Assembly (NCBI RefSeq): GCF_030813915.1
Contig: NZ_JAUSUJ010000010.1
Location: 62,001-126,000 of the forward strand
Origin: Rhodoplanes tepidamans
GTDB taxonomy: Bacteria; Pseudomonadota; Alphaproteobacteria; Rhizobiales; Xanthobacteraceae
Reading direction: 5' to 3'
DNA: 64,000 nucleotides
The position numbers and the translations under genes were made by a program. Positions 52,693 to 63,417 of the stretch are shown piece by piece (the stretch's first letter is position 1; the number at the start of each line of letters is the position of its first letter). The notes beneath the pieces are model-generated. The model was given only the letters and a program-made list of their open reading frames with translations. It ran no database searches and had not been told where the DNA came from.

Positions 52693-53006
52693 CCGCCGCA
52701 CGACAACCGACAGTCCCGAACGACACCATCATCCGTCAAGGTTGCGACACCCGGCGAAAATGCCGGGCTGTTTTGATGCTGCGCAACTTGATTTACGAAG
52801 CAATACGCAATAGCTCCATTGACGGACGCTGGCGACGGGTCCAATTGACACGCAAGGAATGGGAATCCGAACAATACTGATTCGCCCCTGGTGAGCGAAC
52901 CCCTGTGCCGCCGGGCTCCCGCTGAGACCATCGTGGTGGTCGAAATTTCTTGATCATCGAGGGCAGCGCGCGGTCGCCTCTGTAACGTTTTCGGTATCGA
53001 GCGACC
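52693..53006. other. Intergenic region between tspO operon and ppsR2
   Basis: About 314 bases, comparatively AT-rich from 52790 to 52880. It contains the operon terminator (52750-52774) and a TTGACA word at 52845-52850 that could be a -35 for ppsR2, though no convincing -10 at 16-18 bases is seen. No PpsR consensus palindrome with one or no mismatch was found here. Confidence 0.5.
52750..52774 (+). terminator. Intrinsic terminator of the aerR-tspO operon
   Basis: CCCGGC (52750-52755) pairs with GCCGGG (52762-52767) over a GAAAAT loop and is followed by CTGTTTT. It lies 58 bases after the last small gene. Confidence 0.7.
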
Positions 53007-54380
53007 ATGACCAGTCTCAACATCTCGCAGCCGGACGTCACCCTGTTGCTCGACATGAGCGGGGTGATCCGCGAGGTCACGCTCTCCGATTCGATCTCCG
53101 AAAAGGGTGTCGAGGCGTGGCTGGGGCGCCCGTGGGTCGAGACCGTCACCGAGATCGGCGGCGAGAAGGTCCGCCGGATGGTCGAGGACGCCCTCAAGAC
53201 GGGCGTGTCCGCGTTCCGGCAGGTCACCCAGAAGTTTCCCAGCGGCCGCGAGCTGCCGATCGAGTACACGACCGTCCTGCTCGGCGGCCGGCCCGGGCTG
53301 CTCGCCATCGGCAAGAACCTGCAGGCCGTTGCGGAGCTGCAATCGCGGCTGATCGCGGCCCAGCAGACGATGGAGCGCGACTACTGGAAGCTGCGCGACG
53401 TCGAGACCCGCTACCGGCTGCTGTTCCACACCTCCACCGAGGCGGTGCTGCTGCTGCGCGCCTCCAACCTGCGCATCATCGAGGCCAATCCGGCCGCCGT
53501 GCAGGCGCTCGGCGCGGTCGGGCCGCGCCCCGACAGCATCGCGGGCCGCGACTTCCTGGCCGACGTGCTGGCCGAGGAGCGCGACCTGCTGCAGGCGATG
53601 CTGCTGCGGGTCCGCGAGCAGGGCAAGGCGCCCGGCATCGTGATGCATTTCGGCCAGACCCGGAAGGCCTGCCTGGTCCGGGCCTCGCTGATGACCTCCG
53701 ATCCGGGCCCGATCTTCCTGGTCCAGCTCTCGCCCGTCGGCGCGCCGCTGCCGATGCCGGCCCAGGCCGACCGCCTGTCGGTCGAGGACCTGATCGAGCG
53801 CATGCCGGACGGCTTCGTGGTGATCAACCAGGAGGGCGTGATCCGGCGCGCCAACCAGGCGTTCCTCGATCTCGTCGAGGTCGGCGCCAAGGGCCTGGTC
53901 GTCGGCGAGCGGCTCGGCCGCTGGCTGTGGCGGCCCGGCGCGGACCTCACCGTGCTGCTCGCCAACGTGCACCGGCAACGCTTCGTCCGGCTGTTCTCGA
54001 CCACGATCCACGGCGAGCTCGGCGCCTCCACCGAGGTCGAGATCTCGGCGGCCGGCACGGGGGACGCCGCGAACCCGCATATCGGCGTGATCCTGCGCGA
54101 CGTGGCGCGGCGGCTGCCGCCGGCCGAGGACGCCAACCGGCTGATCTCGGCGCTCGGCCCGCTCACCGAGCAGATCGGCAAGACCTCGCTGCGCAAGCTG
54201 GTGCGGGACACCATCGGGGTGGTCGAGCGCCATTACGTGCGCGCCGCGCTCGACCTCGCGGGCGGCAACCGGACGGCGGCGGCCGAGCTCCTCGGCCTGT
54301 CGCGCCAGAGCCTGTATGCAAAGCTGAATCGGTACGACCTCGGCGACGACCCGCCCGCGGGCGGATCAGGGAAAGGTTGA
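53007..54380 (+). CDS. ppsR2: Photosynthesis-gene repressor PpsR/CrtJ, paralogue 2
   Basis: A 457-residue PpsR with the same layout as ppsR1: N-terminal domain, PAS1 (about 130-240), PAS2 (about 255-370) and a Fis-type helix-turn-helix (about 410-450, NRTAAAELLGLSRQSLYAKLNRYD). The HTH cysteine is replaced (VVERHYVRAAL); the only cysteine is Cys222 in the PAS1 region. Located next to a kinase-less bacteriophytochrome, it matches the PpsR2-BphP1 pair of Rhodopseudomonas and Bradyrhizobium, in which far-red-activated BphP relieves repression. The start is ATG at 53007. Confidence 0.92.
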   Translation: MTSLNISQPDVTLLLDMSGVIREVTLSDSISEKGVEAWLGRPWVETVTEIGGEKVRRMVEDALKTGVSAFRQVTQKFPSGRELPIEYTTVLLGGRPGLLAIGKNLQAVAELQSRLIAAQQTMERDYWKLRDVETRYRLLFHTSTEAVLLLRASNLRIIEANPAAVQALGAVGPRPDSIAGRDFLADVLAEERDLLQAMLLRVREQGKAPGIVMHFGQTRKACLVRASLMTSDPGPIFLVQLSPVGAPLPMPAQADRLSVEDLIERMPDGFVVINQEGVIRRANQAFLDLVEVGAKGLVVGERLGRWLWRPGADLTVLLANVHRQRFVRLFSTTIHGELGASTEVEISAAGTGDAANPHIGVILRDVARRLPPAEDANRLISALGPLTEQIGKTSLRKLVRDTIGVVERHYVRAALDLAGGNRTAAAELLGLSRQSLYAKLNRYDLGDDPPAGGSGKG

Positions 54381-54552
54381 ATTCCACCGCCGGCCGCCGA
54401 TTTCACTCCCGTTCGCCGCAAATGCTGGACGAGTGAGCCTCACTTTCGGTTAGATTAAGTCCCGAGTGTGTCCGGCGACGGGCACGAACGGCCCGGGTCG
54501 GCCCGCCGACGGGTCCGATCGACGTACGAGAACGACACCGGAGCACGGAGAC

Positions 54553-56805
<2,253 letters not shown>

Positions 56806-56889
56806 CGGCGCGGCGCGCCGGAGCGGCTCGGCCCGGGCCGGCGCGGCGACGCGGCGTCCGGCGGCAGTCCGTCGTCCGGCAGCCGCGGC

Positions 56890-57669
56890 CTACTCGGCCG
56901 GGGCCGGCTCCGGGGTGCGCGCGGCAGCGCCGCCGGCCGCCTCCTGGACCGCCCAGAACAGCGCGATGTTGAGCCGGAACGCCAGCATGGCCTCGGCCAG
57001 GATCGCGTCGGGGCGGTCGGTCTCGAAGGCGGCGCGATCGATCGCCGCGCGGTAGTCGTCCTTGTAGGCCTCGAGCCCGTCGATGCCGGCGAAGCGGTAG
57101 AGATTGCGCATGCCGACGTCGAGGCCGAGCGTCTTGGCGAGAACCTGGCTCACCGTCTGGCCGCCGCTGAGATCGCCGAGATAGCGCGTGTAGGCGTGGC
57201 CGATCAGGCGGATGCCGTCGCCCTCGGCGGACTCGGCCACCGCCGCCGCATAGGCCCGGCCCTCCGGCAGCAGCGGCACGGCGCGCGCCGCCGCGGCGCT
57301 GCCGCAGAGCGTCTCGACGTCGCGCGCGATCGCGTCGGCGCGATAGATCTCGGGCCGCACGATCAGGCGGACCGCCGGCGTGTCGCGGTGGCGCTCGAGG
57401 CCGCGCTCGATCGCCTCGTAGACGGCGTGCAGGTTGCGCAGCAGCAGCGTGTAGGCGGCACGGCTCGAGCGGCCGCGGACGATGTCGCTGATGACGCCGG
57501 CCTTCTCGGCCCGGCGGTGGAGCGGTGCCGTCACCTCGCGCAGCGCGTTCGCGAGGCCGATGCGCCGGATCTCCGCAGGGTCCGGCACGGCCGTGGCCGG
57601 CCCGGTGTCCTGCTCGGTCTCCGCTGCGGCCTCGTCGTCCCGGCGGGACGTCGCCTCGTCGTCCGTCAT
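56890..57669 (-). CDS. hmuO: Biliverdin-producing haem oxygenase
   Basis: A 259-residue haem oxygenase that opens haem to biliverdin, CO and iron. The proximal ligand is probably H51 (TAPLHRRAEKAGV), and the distal-helix signature is YLGDLSGGQTVSQVL. An acidic, disordered N-terminus of about 35 residues precedes the fold. The start is ATG at 57669 with GGAGG upstream. It faces bphP tail-to-tail, so it most likely supplies the phytochrome chromophore (inference; also named bphO or ho1 elsewhere). Confidence 0.9.
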   Translation of the reverse strand: MTDDEATSRRDDEAAAETEQDTGPATAVPDPAEIRRIGLANALREVTAPLHRRAEKAGVISDIVRGRSSRAAYTLLLRNLHAVYEAIERGLERHRDTPAVRLIVRPEIYRADAIARDVETLCGSAAAARAVPLLPEGRAYAAAVAESAEGDGIRLIGHAYTRYLGDLSGGQTVSQVLAKTLGLDVGMRNLYRFAGIDGLEAYKDDYRAAIDRAAFETDRPDAILAEAMLAFRLNIALFWAVQEAAGGAAARTPEPAPAE

Positions 57670-58122
57670 GTGGCCTCCGTACCGGATCGGACTAGACGTC
57701 AGGACAGGGCGGAAATCAATGCCGGAGCCGCAGGGCGGCTGCGCGGAAACCCTGGAGCACCGGCTCGCGGCGCTCCGCCCCGGCGACGCTCCGTCCCGGC
57801 GGCGTCCCGCCTCCTGCGGCCGTGTTCGACGGGCGTGCGCGCGGCCGCGACCAGCAGGTCCCGCCGGCCCGCGAGCACGGCCGGGCTCCTAGCGCAGCCG
57901 ATCCGCTTGCGCGGCCGGATCGCGAGCACGGCCGGTCCGCTATCGCGGCCGGACTCGGCCCGGGACCGATCGTGATGCGCGCGCATCGCGGCGGGCGTCG
58001 CCGGCCCCCCAAAGACGAAATCGGCGTCGTCGGCCCGAGGGTCGACGACGCCGGTCGCGTTGCGGTCCGCCGCATCGCCGGCGAGCCGCCCGTGGGCGAC
58101 CCGCATGGCCATGCTCAGGCTT
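57670..58122. other. Intergenic region between pufC and the haem oxygenase gene
   Basis: About 450 bases with no supported gene. It includes a 14-base direct repeat, GCGAGCACGGCCGG, at 57871-57884 and 57922-57935, 51 bases apart, within a region rich in CGGCC words. The puf transcript must end here or run into the haem oxygenase gene on the same strand; no classical terminator was found. Confidence 0.5.
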
Positions 58123-59175
58123 TCACTTCGCTGCCGCCGGAGCGGCGGACGCCGTCCGTGCCGGAGCCGGCCCGATCAGGATCGGATAATCCTTGACCAT
58201 GCTGGCGCCGTAGAGCGGCTTGTTCACGCCTTCGTGGCAGGTGGCGCAGTTCACTTTCGCGACGTCTCCCAGCGGCCCGAGGCGGGACGCGGGGAACTGC
58301 GGGGTCAGGGGCTCGAGGAACTGCGTGTTGATGTCACGCGTCATCCGAATCCCGTACCACGCGGTGGTGCGTTGCGGAGTGCTCTGGTCCCAGTCGAAGA
58401 AGGACCGCGAGTTGTGGCAGTACGTGCAGTTGACCCCCAGCCCCTTGGAGATGTGCATCATCAGGCTGTAGGTCCATTCCGTCTGCTTGATCGACGCCCG
58501 GTTGCCCGCCGGAAGCGCCGTGCCGGAGATCACCCGGATCTCGTTCGCGTCCTTGAGGAAGGGCGTGAACGGGTCGACCGGGAGAGCCGTGATGCCGCCC
58601 GCCGCCGAAGCGACGTTCTGACCGGCGAGATTGCCGGCCGCACCACGCGCCGTCTTCGGCGAGTCGAGATACCACACGCTCGCCGGGACGGGCTGCCCAC
58701 GGTGGCAGGCCCAGCAGGTGACGCCCGTGTCGGCCACGTGCGTCTTCCAGCTTCCGTTGATGTACCGGACCATCTCCAGCATGCGCCGGGAGACGATCTT
58801 GGTGTACGGGCGTTCCGCGGCGAGATCGTTCTCGTCGTGGCAGTAGGCGCAGCCCTGCTCGGGCGACACCCAGGTCGTCATGTCCGTCATCAGCCTCAGG
58901 AACTCGTTGGCGTCCATGTCCCCGAGAACCTTGACGTTCGTGTAGACCTCCGAGGCCTTCTGGCCGGCCGGATCGGTGGCCGGCGCCGGCTCGGGCAGCT
59001 GGTTGGCTCTCACCTTGGCCCGGTCGGTCCGCGGATTGGAGTTCTCCTCCATCGCGAGCCCGCGATAACCGCGCTGGACGCTGTCAACCGGTGGGAACTC
59101 GAAGGCGTACACCACCAGCAGCAGCGCCAGGGCTGCGGAAATCCCGGCCAGCAGTCGCATCGTGAAGACGCTCAT
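58123..59175 (-). CDS. pufC: Reaction-centre tetrahaem cytochrome c subunit
   Basis: A 350-residue periplasmic cytochrome that re-reduces the special pair. Four CxxCH haem sites are present at C109-H113, C154-H158, C250-H254 and C310-H314, with candidate axial Met residues in nearby helices (M96/M99, M132/M135, M239/M240). The N-terminus has an uncleaved-looking helix (about 5-25) and no cysteine before residue 109, so it cannot be a lipoprotein like the Blastochloris viridis subunit. The start is ATG at 59175, just after pufM. Confidence 0.96.
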   Translation of the reverse strand: MSVFTMRLLAGISAALALLLVVYAFEFPPVDSVQRGYRGLAMEENSNPRTDRAKVRANQLPEPAPATDPAGQKASEVYTNVKVLGDMDANEFLRLMTDMTTWVSPEQGCAYCHDENDLAAERPYTKIVSRRMLEMVRYINGSWKTHVADTGVTCWACHRGQPVPASVWYLDSPKTARGAAGNLAGQNVASAAGGITALPVDPFTPFLKDANEIRVISGTALPAGNRASIKQTEWTYSLMMHISKGLGVNCTYCHNSRSFFDWDQSTPQRTTAWYGIRMTRDINTQFLEPLTPQFPASRLGPLGDVAKVNCATCHEGVNKPLYGASMVKDYPILIGPAPARTASAAPAAAK

Positions 59176-59177
59176 GA

Positions 59178-60149
59178 CTAGCCTCCCGGAACCAGGGTCG
59201 GATCGGCGACGGACGGGAACACCGCGGGATACATCGGTGCCACGCCGTGCTTCACGGCCCAGAGATACCAATTGTCGACCACCGTGCCGGTCAGCAGGAT
59301 GCCGATGCCGCCCGTCAGGGTGACCAGGACCGCGAACCACCAACCCCAGCGGTGGATGGATTCCGCCGTGGCGTTGAAGCCCATGGTCCAGCGCCAGAAC
59401 AGCGCCGCCCGCTCGTAGGCCGTTCCGCGATCGACGATCTGCTCGACCTCCCTCTCACCGCCGAAATGGCTCACGGCCAGGATGGTCGCGCCGTGCATCG
59501 CGAAGAGCACCGCCGAGCCATACAGGAACGCGATCGAGAGCATGTGGAAGGGATTGTAGAACAGGTTGCCGTAGCGGATCGAGAACGCCGCCGTCCAGTC
59601 GAGATGCGGGAAGATCCCGAACGGAACGGCCTCGGCCCAGGCACCCATCAGGATCGGGCGGATGAAGCCGAGCGACAGGTACAGGAAGATCGCCGACGCG
59701 AACGCCCAGGCGAGATGGGTTCCCATCCCGAGGACGCGCGCGCGCCGATAGACCCGCACCCACCAGAGCAGGATCGAGAGCGTCAGGAAGAACCCCGCCA
59801 TCAGCCACCATCCGCCCTCGTTGAGGGGCGGGATGCGGAGGCCGTAGGCGGGCGCCGGCGGCTCGAGCGCGAGCCACGGCAGCTGCCGGACGAACTGGAT
59901 CGGATCCCAGTTCACCGAGGCGAACATGTTCAGACCGATGATCTCGAACGCGATGAAGCCGCAGAGCAGCGAGGCGATGCCTGTCCAACCGAGATAAACC
60001 GGTCCGACCTGGGCGTCACCCAGCTTGCCCAGCCAGTAGGAGAAGAACCCCTGGCCCACCCTGTAACCCGCGGTGCCTTCCACCGGCACGCCGGCGTAAC
60101 CGGGACCGCGGATCTGCACCTGGGTGAAGATGTTCTGGTATTCGGCCAT
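59178..60149 (-). CDS. pufM: Photosynthetic reaction centre M subunit
   Basis: A 323-residue five-helix subunit that binds special-pair and accessory bacteriochlorophyll, QA and non-haem iron. It starts [16 protein letters not shown], with conserved [15 protein letters not shown] (special-pair His), [13 protein letters not shown] (iron/QA region) and [12 protein letters not shown]. It ends two bases before pufC and begins 12 bases after pufL. Confidence 0.98.
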   Translation of the reverse strand: MAEYQNIFTQVQIRGPGYAGVPVEGTAGYRVGQGFFSYWLGKLGDAQVGPVYLGWTGIASLLCGFIAFEIIGLNMFASVNWDPIQFVRQLPWLALEPPAPAYGLRIPPLNEGGWWLMAGFFLTLSILLWWVRVYRRARVLGMGTHLAWAFASAIFLYLSLGFIRPILMGAWAEAVPFGIFPHLDWTAAFSIRYGNLFYNPFHMLSIAFLYGSAVLFAMHGATILAVSHFGGEREVEQIVDRGTAYERAALFWRWTMGFNATAESIHRWGWWFAVLVTLTGGIGILLTGTVVDNWYLWAVKHGVAPMYPAVFPSVADPTLVPGG

Positions 60150-60161
60150 GTGAGCCCCCTC

Positions 60162-60986
60162 CTAGCGCCAGATCGGGAGGTCGAGCCACCAGGACCACCA
60201 CTCGGGCCAGCCACGTGTCCAGAACGGGCCGCTGATGATGATGCAGATGGCGCTCCAGAACGCCGCACTGACCGCCAGGAACAGGCCGAGACGATGGATG
60301 CCGAGCGTGCCGATCGAGTAGCCGATCGTGTCCCGGAAGATCGAGTTCTCGTGTTCCGCTCCCTTCACGACCTCACCCGCCTTGGGATTGGCGGCCGAGA
60401 TGATCAGGGACCCGTGCATCGCGAGCGCGAGCGCGTTCGTGAAGAAGAACGTGATCGCGATGCAGTGCGCGGGATTGTAGTGGAAGTGCAGGTACTGGTA
60501 CCCGACGTTCGACACCCAGTCGAGATGGCTCATGATGCCGTAGGGGAATCCGTGCCCCCAGGCGCCCATGAGAATCGGCCGGATGACGACCAAGGCGACA
60601 TAAGCGAAGATGGCAAAGCTGAACGCGACCGGGATGTGGAGACCCATGCCGAGCTTGCGGGCGATTTCCGCCTGGCGCAGGGCCCAGGAGCAGAACGCGC
60701 CGAGCGCGCACACGGTGATGATCTGCCACAACCCTCCTTCCTTGAGCGGAGCGAGCGCGAGCCCGTAGCTCAAGTCCGGCGGTGCGATGTTGATCTGCCA
60801 AAGGTTCCAGGTCGGCCCGAGGGCCGCGCCCCAAATGATGAGTGCCGTGCCGAGGAAGGTAAAGAAAACCGTCGTGACTCCGAAGAAGCCGACATAGAAC
60901 GGCCCCACCCAGAAGTCGAAGAGGTCCCCGCCGATCAGCGTACCTCCACGGACGCGGTATTTTCGTTCAAAACTGAGCATGGCCAT
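60162..60986 (-). CDS. pufL: Photosynthetic reaction centre L subunit
   Basis: A 274-residue five-helix subunit that pairs with M and binds QB. The start [21 protein letters not shown] is canonical, with [20 protein letters not shown] (special-pair His), [11 protein letters not shown] (iron ligand) and [11 protein letters not shown]. It follows pufA by 122 bases that contain two stem-loops. Confidence 0.98.
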   Translation of the reverse strand: MAMLSFERKYRVRGGTLIGGDLFDFWVGPFYVGFFGVTTVFFTFLGTALIIWGAALGPTWNLWQINIAPPDLSYGLALAPLKEGGLWQIITVCALGAFCSWALRQAEIARKLGMGLHIPVAFSFAIFAYVALVVIRPILMGAWGHGFPYGIMSHLDWVSNVGYQYLHFHYNPAHCIAITFFFTNALALAMHGSLIISAANPKAGEVVKGAEHENSIFRDTIGYSIGTLGIHRLGLFLAVSAAFWSAICIIISGPFWTRGWPEWWSWWLDLPIWR

Positions 60987-61014
60987 TGTTGGGATCCCCC
61001 GATCGACACCGGCC

Positions 61015-61037
61015 GGCAGGCTCGCGCGCGGCCTGCC
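61015..61037 (-). promoter_or_regulatory. Stem-loop before pufL
   Basis: GGCAGG (61015-61020) pairs with CCTGCC (61032-61037) over an 11-base CG-rich loop. It lies in the pufA-pufL leader, 29 bases before the pufL ATG, downstream of the larger hairpin at 61055-61095. Confidence 0.5.
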
Positions 61038-61054
61038 TGCTCATTGCACATCGG

Positions 61055-61095
61055 CGGCGGACGAGCCGAGCAGAACGCTGGCGACTCGTCCGCCG
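61055..61095 (-). promoter_or_regulatory. pufA-pufL intercistronic stem-loop
   Basis: CGGCGGACGAG (61055-61065) and CTCGTCCGCCG (61085-61095) form a perfect 11-bp stem with a 19-base loop, 13 bases after the pufA stop. In Rhodobacter, hairpins at this place protect the pufBA mRNA 3' end from decay and give the high antenna to reaction-centre ratio. No T-run follows, consistent with an mRNA-stability element rather than a terminator. Confidence 0.75.
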
Positions 61096-61108
61096 TCCTT
61101 GGTCGATG

Positions 61109-61291
61109 TTACTTCGCCGGCAGCGGAGCATTCTGGGCCGCCGCGGCGGGCTTCGCACGCGGGGACTCCAGCCAGTTGAACCGGTCGGTGCTGAGCAGGA
61201 TGAAGTGGATCAGCAGAGCCAGCCCGAACAGGAACGTGAACAGAGCGACCAGCGTCCGACGCGGATCGAAAAGAAGCCAAGCGCGCCACAT
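61109..61291 (-). CDS. pufA: Light-harvesting 1 alpha polypeptide
   Basis: A 60-residue single-helix antenna protein. The bacteriochlorophyll-ligating His29 sits in [17 protein letters not shown], and the N-terminus [14 protein letters not shown] is typical of LH1 alpha. It pairs with PufB to form the ring around the reaction centre. It lies 12 bases after pufB. Confidence 0.97.
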   Translation of the reverse strand: MWRAWLLFDPRRTLVALFTFLFGLALLIHFILLSTDRFNWLESPRAKPAAAAQNAPLPAK

Positions 61292-61303
61292 TGTTCTTCC
61301 CTC

Positions 61304-61507
61304 CTACGACAGGTACGAGGCCAGGTGGCTGACCGCCACGTTCACGCCGTCGACGACCGACGCGTTCTTCGCCCACGGGCGCCACATCCACGCGAGGACG
61401 TGAGCGATCGCGGCGACGACGACGAAGCCGAGGAAGCTGGAGACGAAGACGCTGTGGAACTCCTTCGCTTCCGCTTCTGTCAGACCGGACAGAGACTTAT
61501 CAGCCAT
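61304..61507 (-). CDS. pufB: Light-harvesting 1 beta polypeptide
   Basis: A 67-residue antenna protein with conserved His18 ([11 protein letters not shown]) and the bacteriochlorophyll ligand His36 ([11 protein letters not shown]). The tail after RPW extends about 22 residues ([17 protein letters not shown]), longer than most LH1 beta chains. It is first of the pufBALMC set. Confidence 0.96.
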   Translation of the reverse strand: MADKSLSGLTEAEAKEFHSVFVSSFLGFVVVAAIAHVLAWMWRPWAKNASVVDGVNVAVSHLASYLS

Positions 61508-61632
61508 GGAGATACTCTCCGATGAAAGGCCTTGCGGCCGTTACCGCGCCCATCCCGCGCGGCTTGGGAAGTCGTGGCGAGCCACGACGATCACTCGCCC
61601 GGCAGCGTCGGGCGAAGCTCTTGGTCAGTCCG

Positions 61633-61869
61633 TCATCCCATGAAGGCGAACGGGACGTACTTGCTGGCCGCCGCGCGCGCCTCGGCGATGACGGACCGGT
61701 CACCGGTGGCCTGGCTCATGCGCGACACACGCACCAGGAGCCGACGCCCGATGGCCTCCAGCAGGAAGGCCACGAAGGCCGCCGCGAAGATCAGGCGATA
61801 GTCCATCGCCTCCTTCGCCGAATGGCCCGCCAAGAGGCGATGCGAGAGGTGCTCGGTTCTCTCAGCCAT
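61633..61869 (-). CDS. PufQ-like small membrane protein
   Basis: A 78-residue protein with one hydrophobic helix (about 24-42, YRLIFAAAFVAFLLEAIG) and a C-terminal end AASKYVPFAFMG. It lies between bchZ and pufB, where PufQ is encoded in Rhodobacter, and has similar size and topology. PufQ affects bacteriochlorophyll supply to complexes. Sequence similarity to PufQ is weak by eye, so the call is by position and topology. Confidence 0.55.
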   Translation of the reverse strand: MAERTEHLSHRLLAGHSAKEAMDYRLIFAAAFVAFLLEAIGRRLLVRVSRMSQATGDRSVIAEARAAASKYVPFAFMG

Positions 61870-61968
61870 GAGGATGCCCTCCTGTTGAATGACTGATCGC
61901 CGGCGCAGGCGCGCGGCGTGAATCGGTTGTCGAAATGGCGGCGGTCGCGGCCGGGTGCGGGAACGGGC

Positions 61969-63417
61969 TCATACCGTCTCTCCCATCACCGCGGCGTCGA
62001 CGCCGAGAACACGGCGTTCCGTCACCCGCTCCTCGCCGGCGGCGCGGGCGCTGCGCTCGGCGGCGTCGCGCAGCCGCTTGGCGGCCGAGATGCGCACCAG
62101 CACCGGCTGCCGCTCGACCAGACGGTCGAGCGCGGCCTTGGCGGCGTCCTCCCACGGCAGCTCGCGGTGCAGCCGCGACGGCGTCGCCTCCACGGCATCG
62201 AGCGCGCTGCCGAGCGGCAGGATGTGGAAGAGCGCGTCGAACAGCGCGTTGCAGACCTCCTGCACCAGGTAGGTCGCGCCCGCGTAGCCCATGAAGGGCG
62301 TGCCGGTGTGGCGCCGCACGATCGCGCCCGGGAACGAGGCCGGGATGAAGGCGGCGCGGCCGCCGATCTCCGACAGATACATGCGCTCGTTGTAGGAGCC
62401 GAACAGGACGAGCGGGGTCTTCTCGTGGATCGCCTTGCGCACCGCGGCGTTGTCGGGCTTCGTCCCGGCCGAGCGCGCGACCGCGAAGTGGCACGGCAGG
62501 CCCATCTCCTCGGCGAGAAAATGACGAACCCCGCGGGCGTAGGTCTCGGTCGCGACGATGCCGAAGCTCGCCGTGCCGAAGAAGTCCTGGGTCACCGAGC
62601 GCCACAGATCCCACAGCGGCTTCACGGTGGTGTGCAGCTCGCGGGCGATGAAGGGCTCGGGATCGAGGCCCGTGAGCTCGCCCAGCGTCCGCAGGAACTT
62701 GGTCGTCGAGTGCAGGCCGATCGGCGCCTGCAGATAGGGACGCTCCAGCGTCTCGCACAGCAGCCGGCCGAACTCGCGATACATGCAGACGTTCACGTCG
62801 GCGTCGGCGAGCCGCGGGATGTCGGCGAGATGGGTGCCGAGCGGGAACACCAGGTTCACCTCGGCGCCGATGCCCTCGACCAGGCGACGGATCTCGGCGA
62901 GGTCGGACGGCATGTTGAAGGTGCCGTAGCACGGGCCGATGATGTTGACGCGCGGCGTCTCGCCGGGCTGGCGCGGCTTGCGGTCCGGCACCTTCTTCGA
63001 GCCGTACTCGCTCCACAGCCACGCCATCGCGCGGTTGGCGCTCTGCCACTGGTCCTCGTCGATGGTGCGCGGCAGGAAGCGCTTGATGCCGGTGCCCTCG
63101 GGCGTCACGCCGCCGCCGATCATCTCGGCGATCGAGCCGGTGACCACCACGGACGGCAGATCCGGATCGAGCACCCTGTGGGCGCGGTGCATGGCGCCCT
63201 CGGTGCCGTGCTTGCCGAGCTCCTCTTCCGAGAGGCCCGTGACCACGACCGGAAGCTCGTGCGGCGGCAGCGCGTCGGTGTAGTGCAGCACCGCGGTGAC
63301 CGGCAGGTTCTCGCAGCCGACCGGGCCGTCGATGATCACCTGCAGGCCCTTCACCGCGGTGAACACGTAGACCGAGCCCCAGTAGCCGCCGGCGCGATCG
63401 TGATCGAGGAGGAGCAT
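61969..63417 (-). CDS. bchZ: Chlorophyllide a reductase subunit Z
   Basis: A 482-residue nitrogenase-like catalytic subunit that with BchX and BchY reduces the C7-C8 bond of chlorophyllide a. The start [21 protein letters not shown] is canonical, with [19 protein letters not shown] and [16 protein letters not shown]. Its ATG overlaps the bchY stop by one base. It lies about 100 bases upstream of the pufQ-like gene and probably reads through into puf. Confidence 0.97.
   Translation of the reverse strand: MLLLDHDRAGGYWGSVYVFTAVKGLQVIIDGPVGCENLPVTAVLHYTDALPPHELPVVVTGLSEEELGKHGTEGAMHRAHRVLDPDLPSVVVTGSIAEMIGGGVTPEGTGIKRFLPRTIDEDQWQSANRAMAWLWSEYGSKKVPDRKPRQPGETPRVNIIGPCYGTFNMPSDLAEIRRLVEGIGAEVNLVFPLGTHLADIPRLADADVNVCMYREFGRLLCETLERPYLQAPIGLHSTTKFLRTLGELTGLDPEPFIARELHTTVKPLWDLWRSVTQDFFGTASFGIVATETYARGVRHFLAEEMGLPCHFAVARSAGTKPDNAAVRKAIHEKTPLVLFGSYNERMYLSEIGGRAAFIPASFPGAIVRRHTGTPFMGYAGATYLVQEVCNALFDALFHILPLGSALDAVEATPSRLHRELPWEDAAKAALDRLVERQPVLVRISAAKRLRDAAERSARAAGEERVTERRVLGVDAAVMGETV

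Noticed and set aside
52775-52880. Short plus-strand frame (MLRNLIYEAIRNSS...) in the ppsR2 upstream region
   Set aside because: It has no clear ribosome site or family and lies in an AT-rich probable promoter region; too weak to call a gene.
54467-54490. Possible PpsR site TGTCCGGCGACGGGCACG upstream of bphP
   Set aside because: The half-site spacing does not match TGT-N12-ACA and the right half has more than one mismatch.
54466-54552. Upstream GTG start for bphP
   Set aside because: It would add 29 residues unlike known BphP N-termini; TTG 54553 has a well-spaced GGAG and places the chromophore cysteine at residue 18, close to BphP1 proteins.
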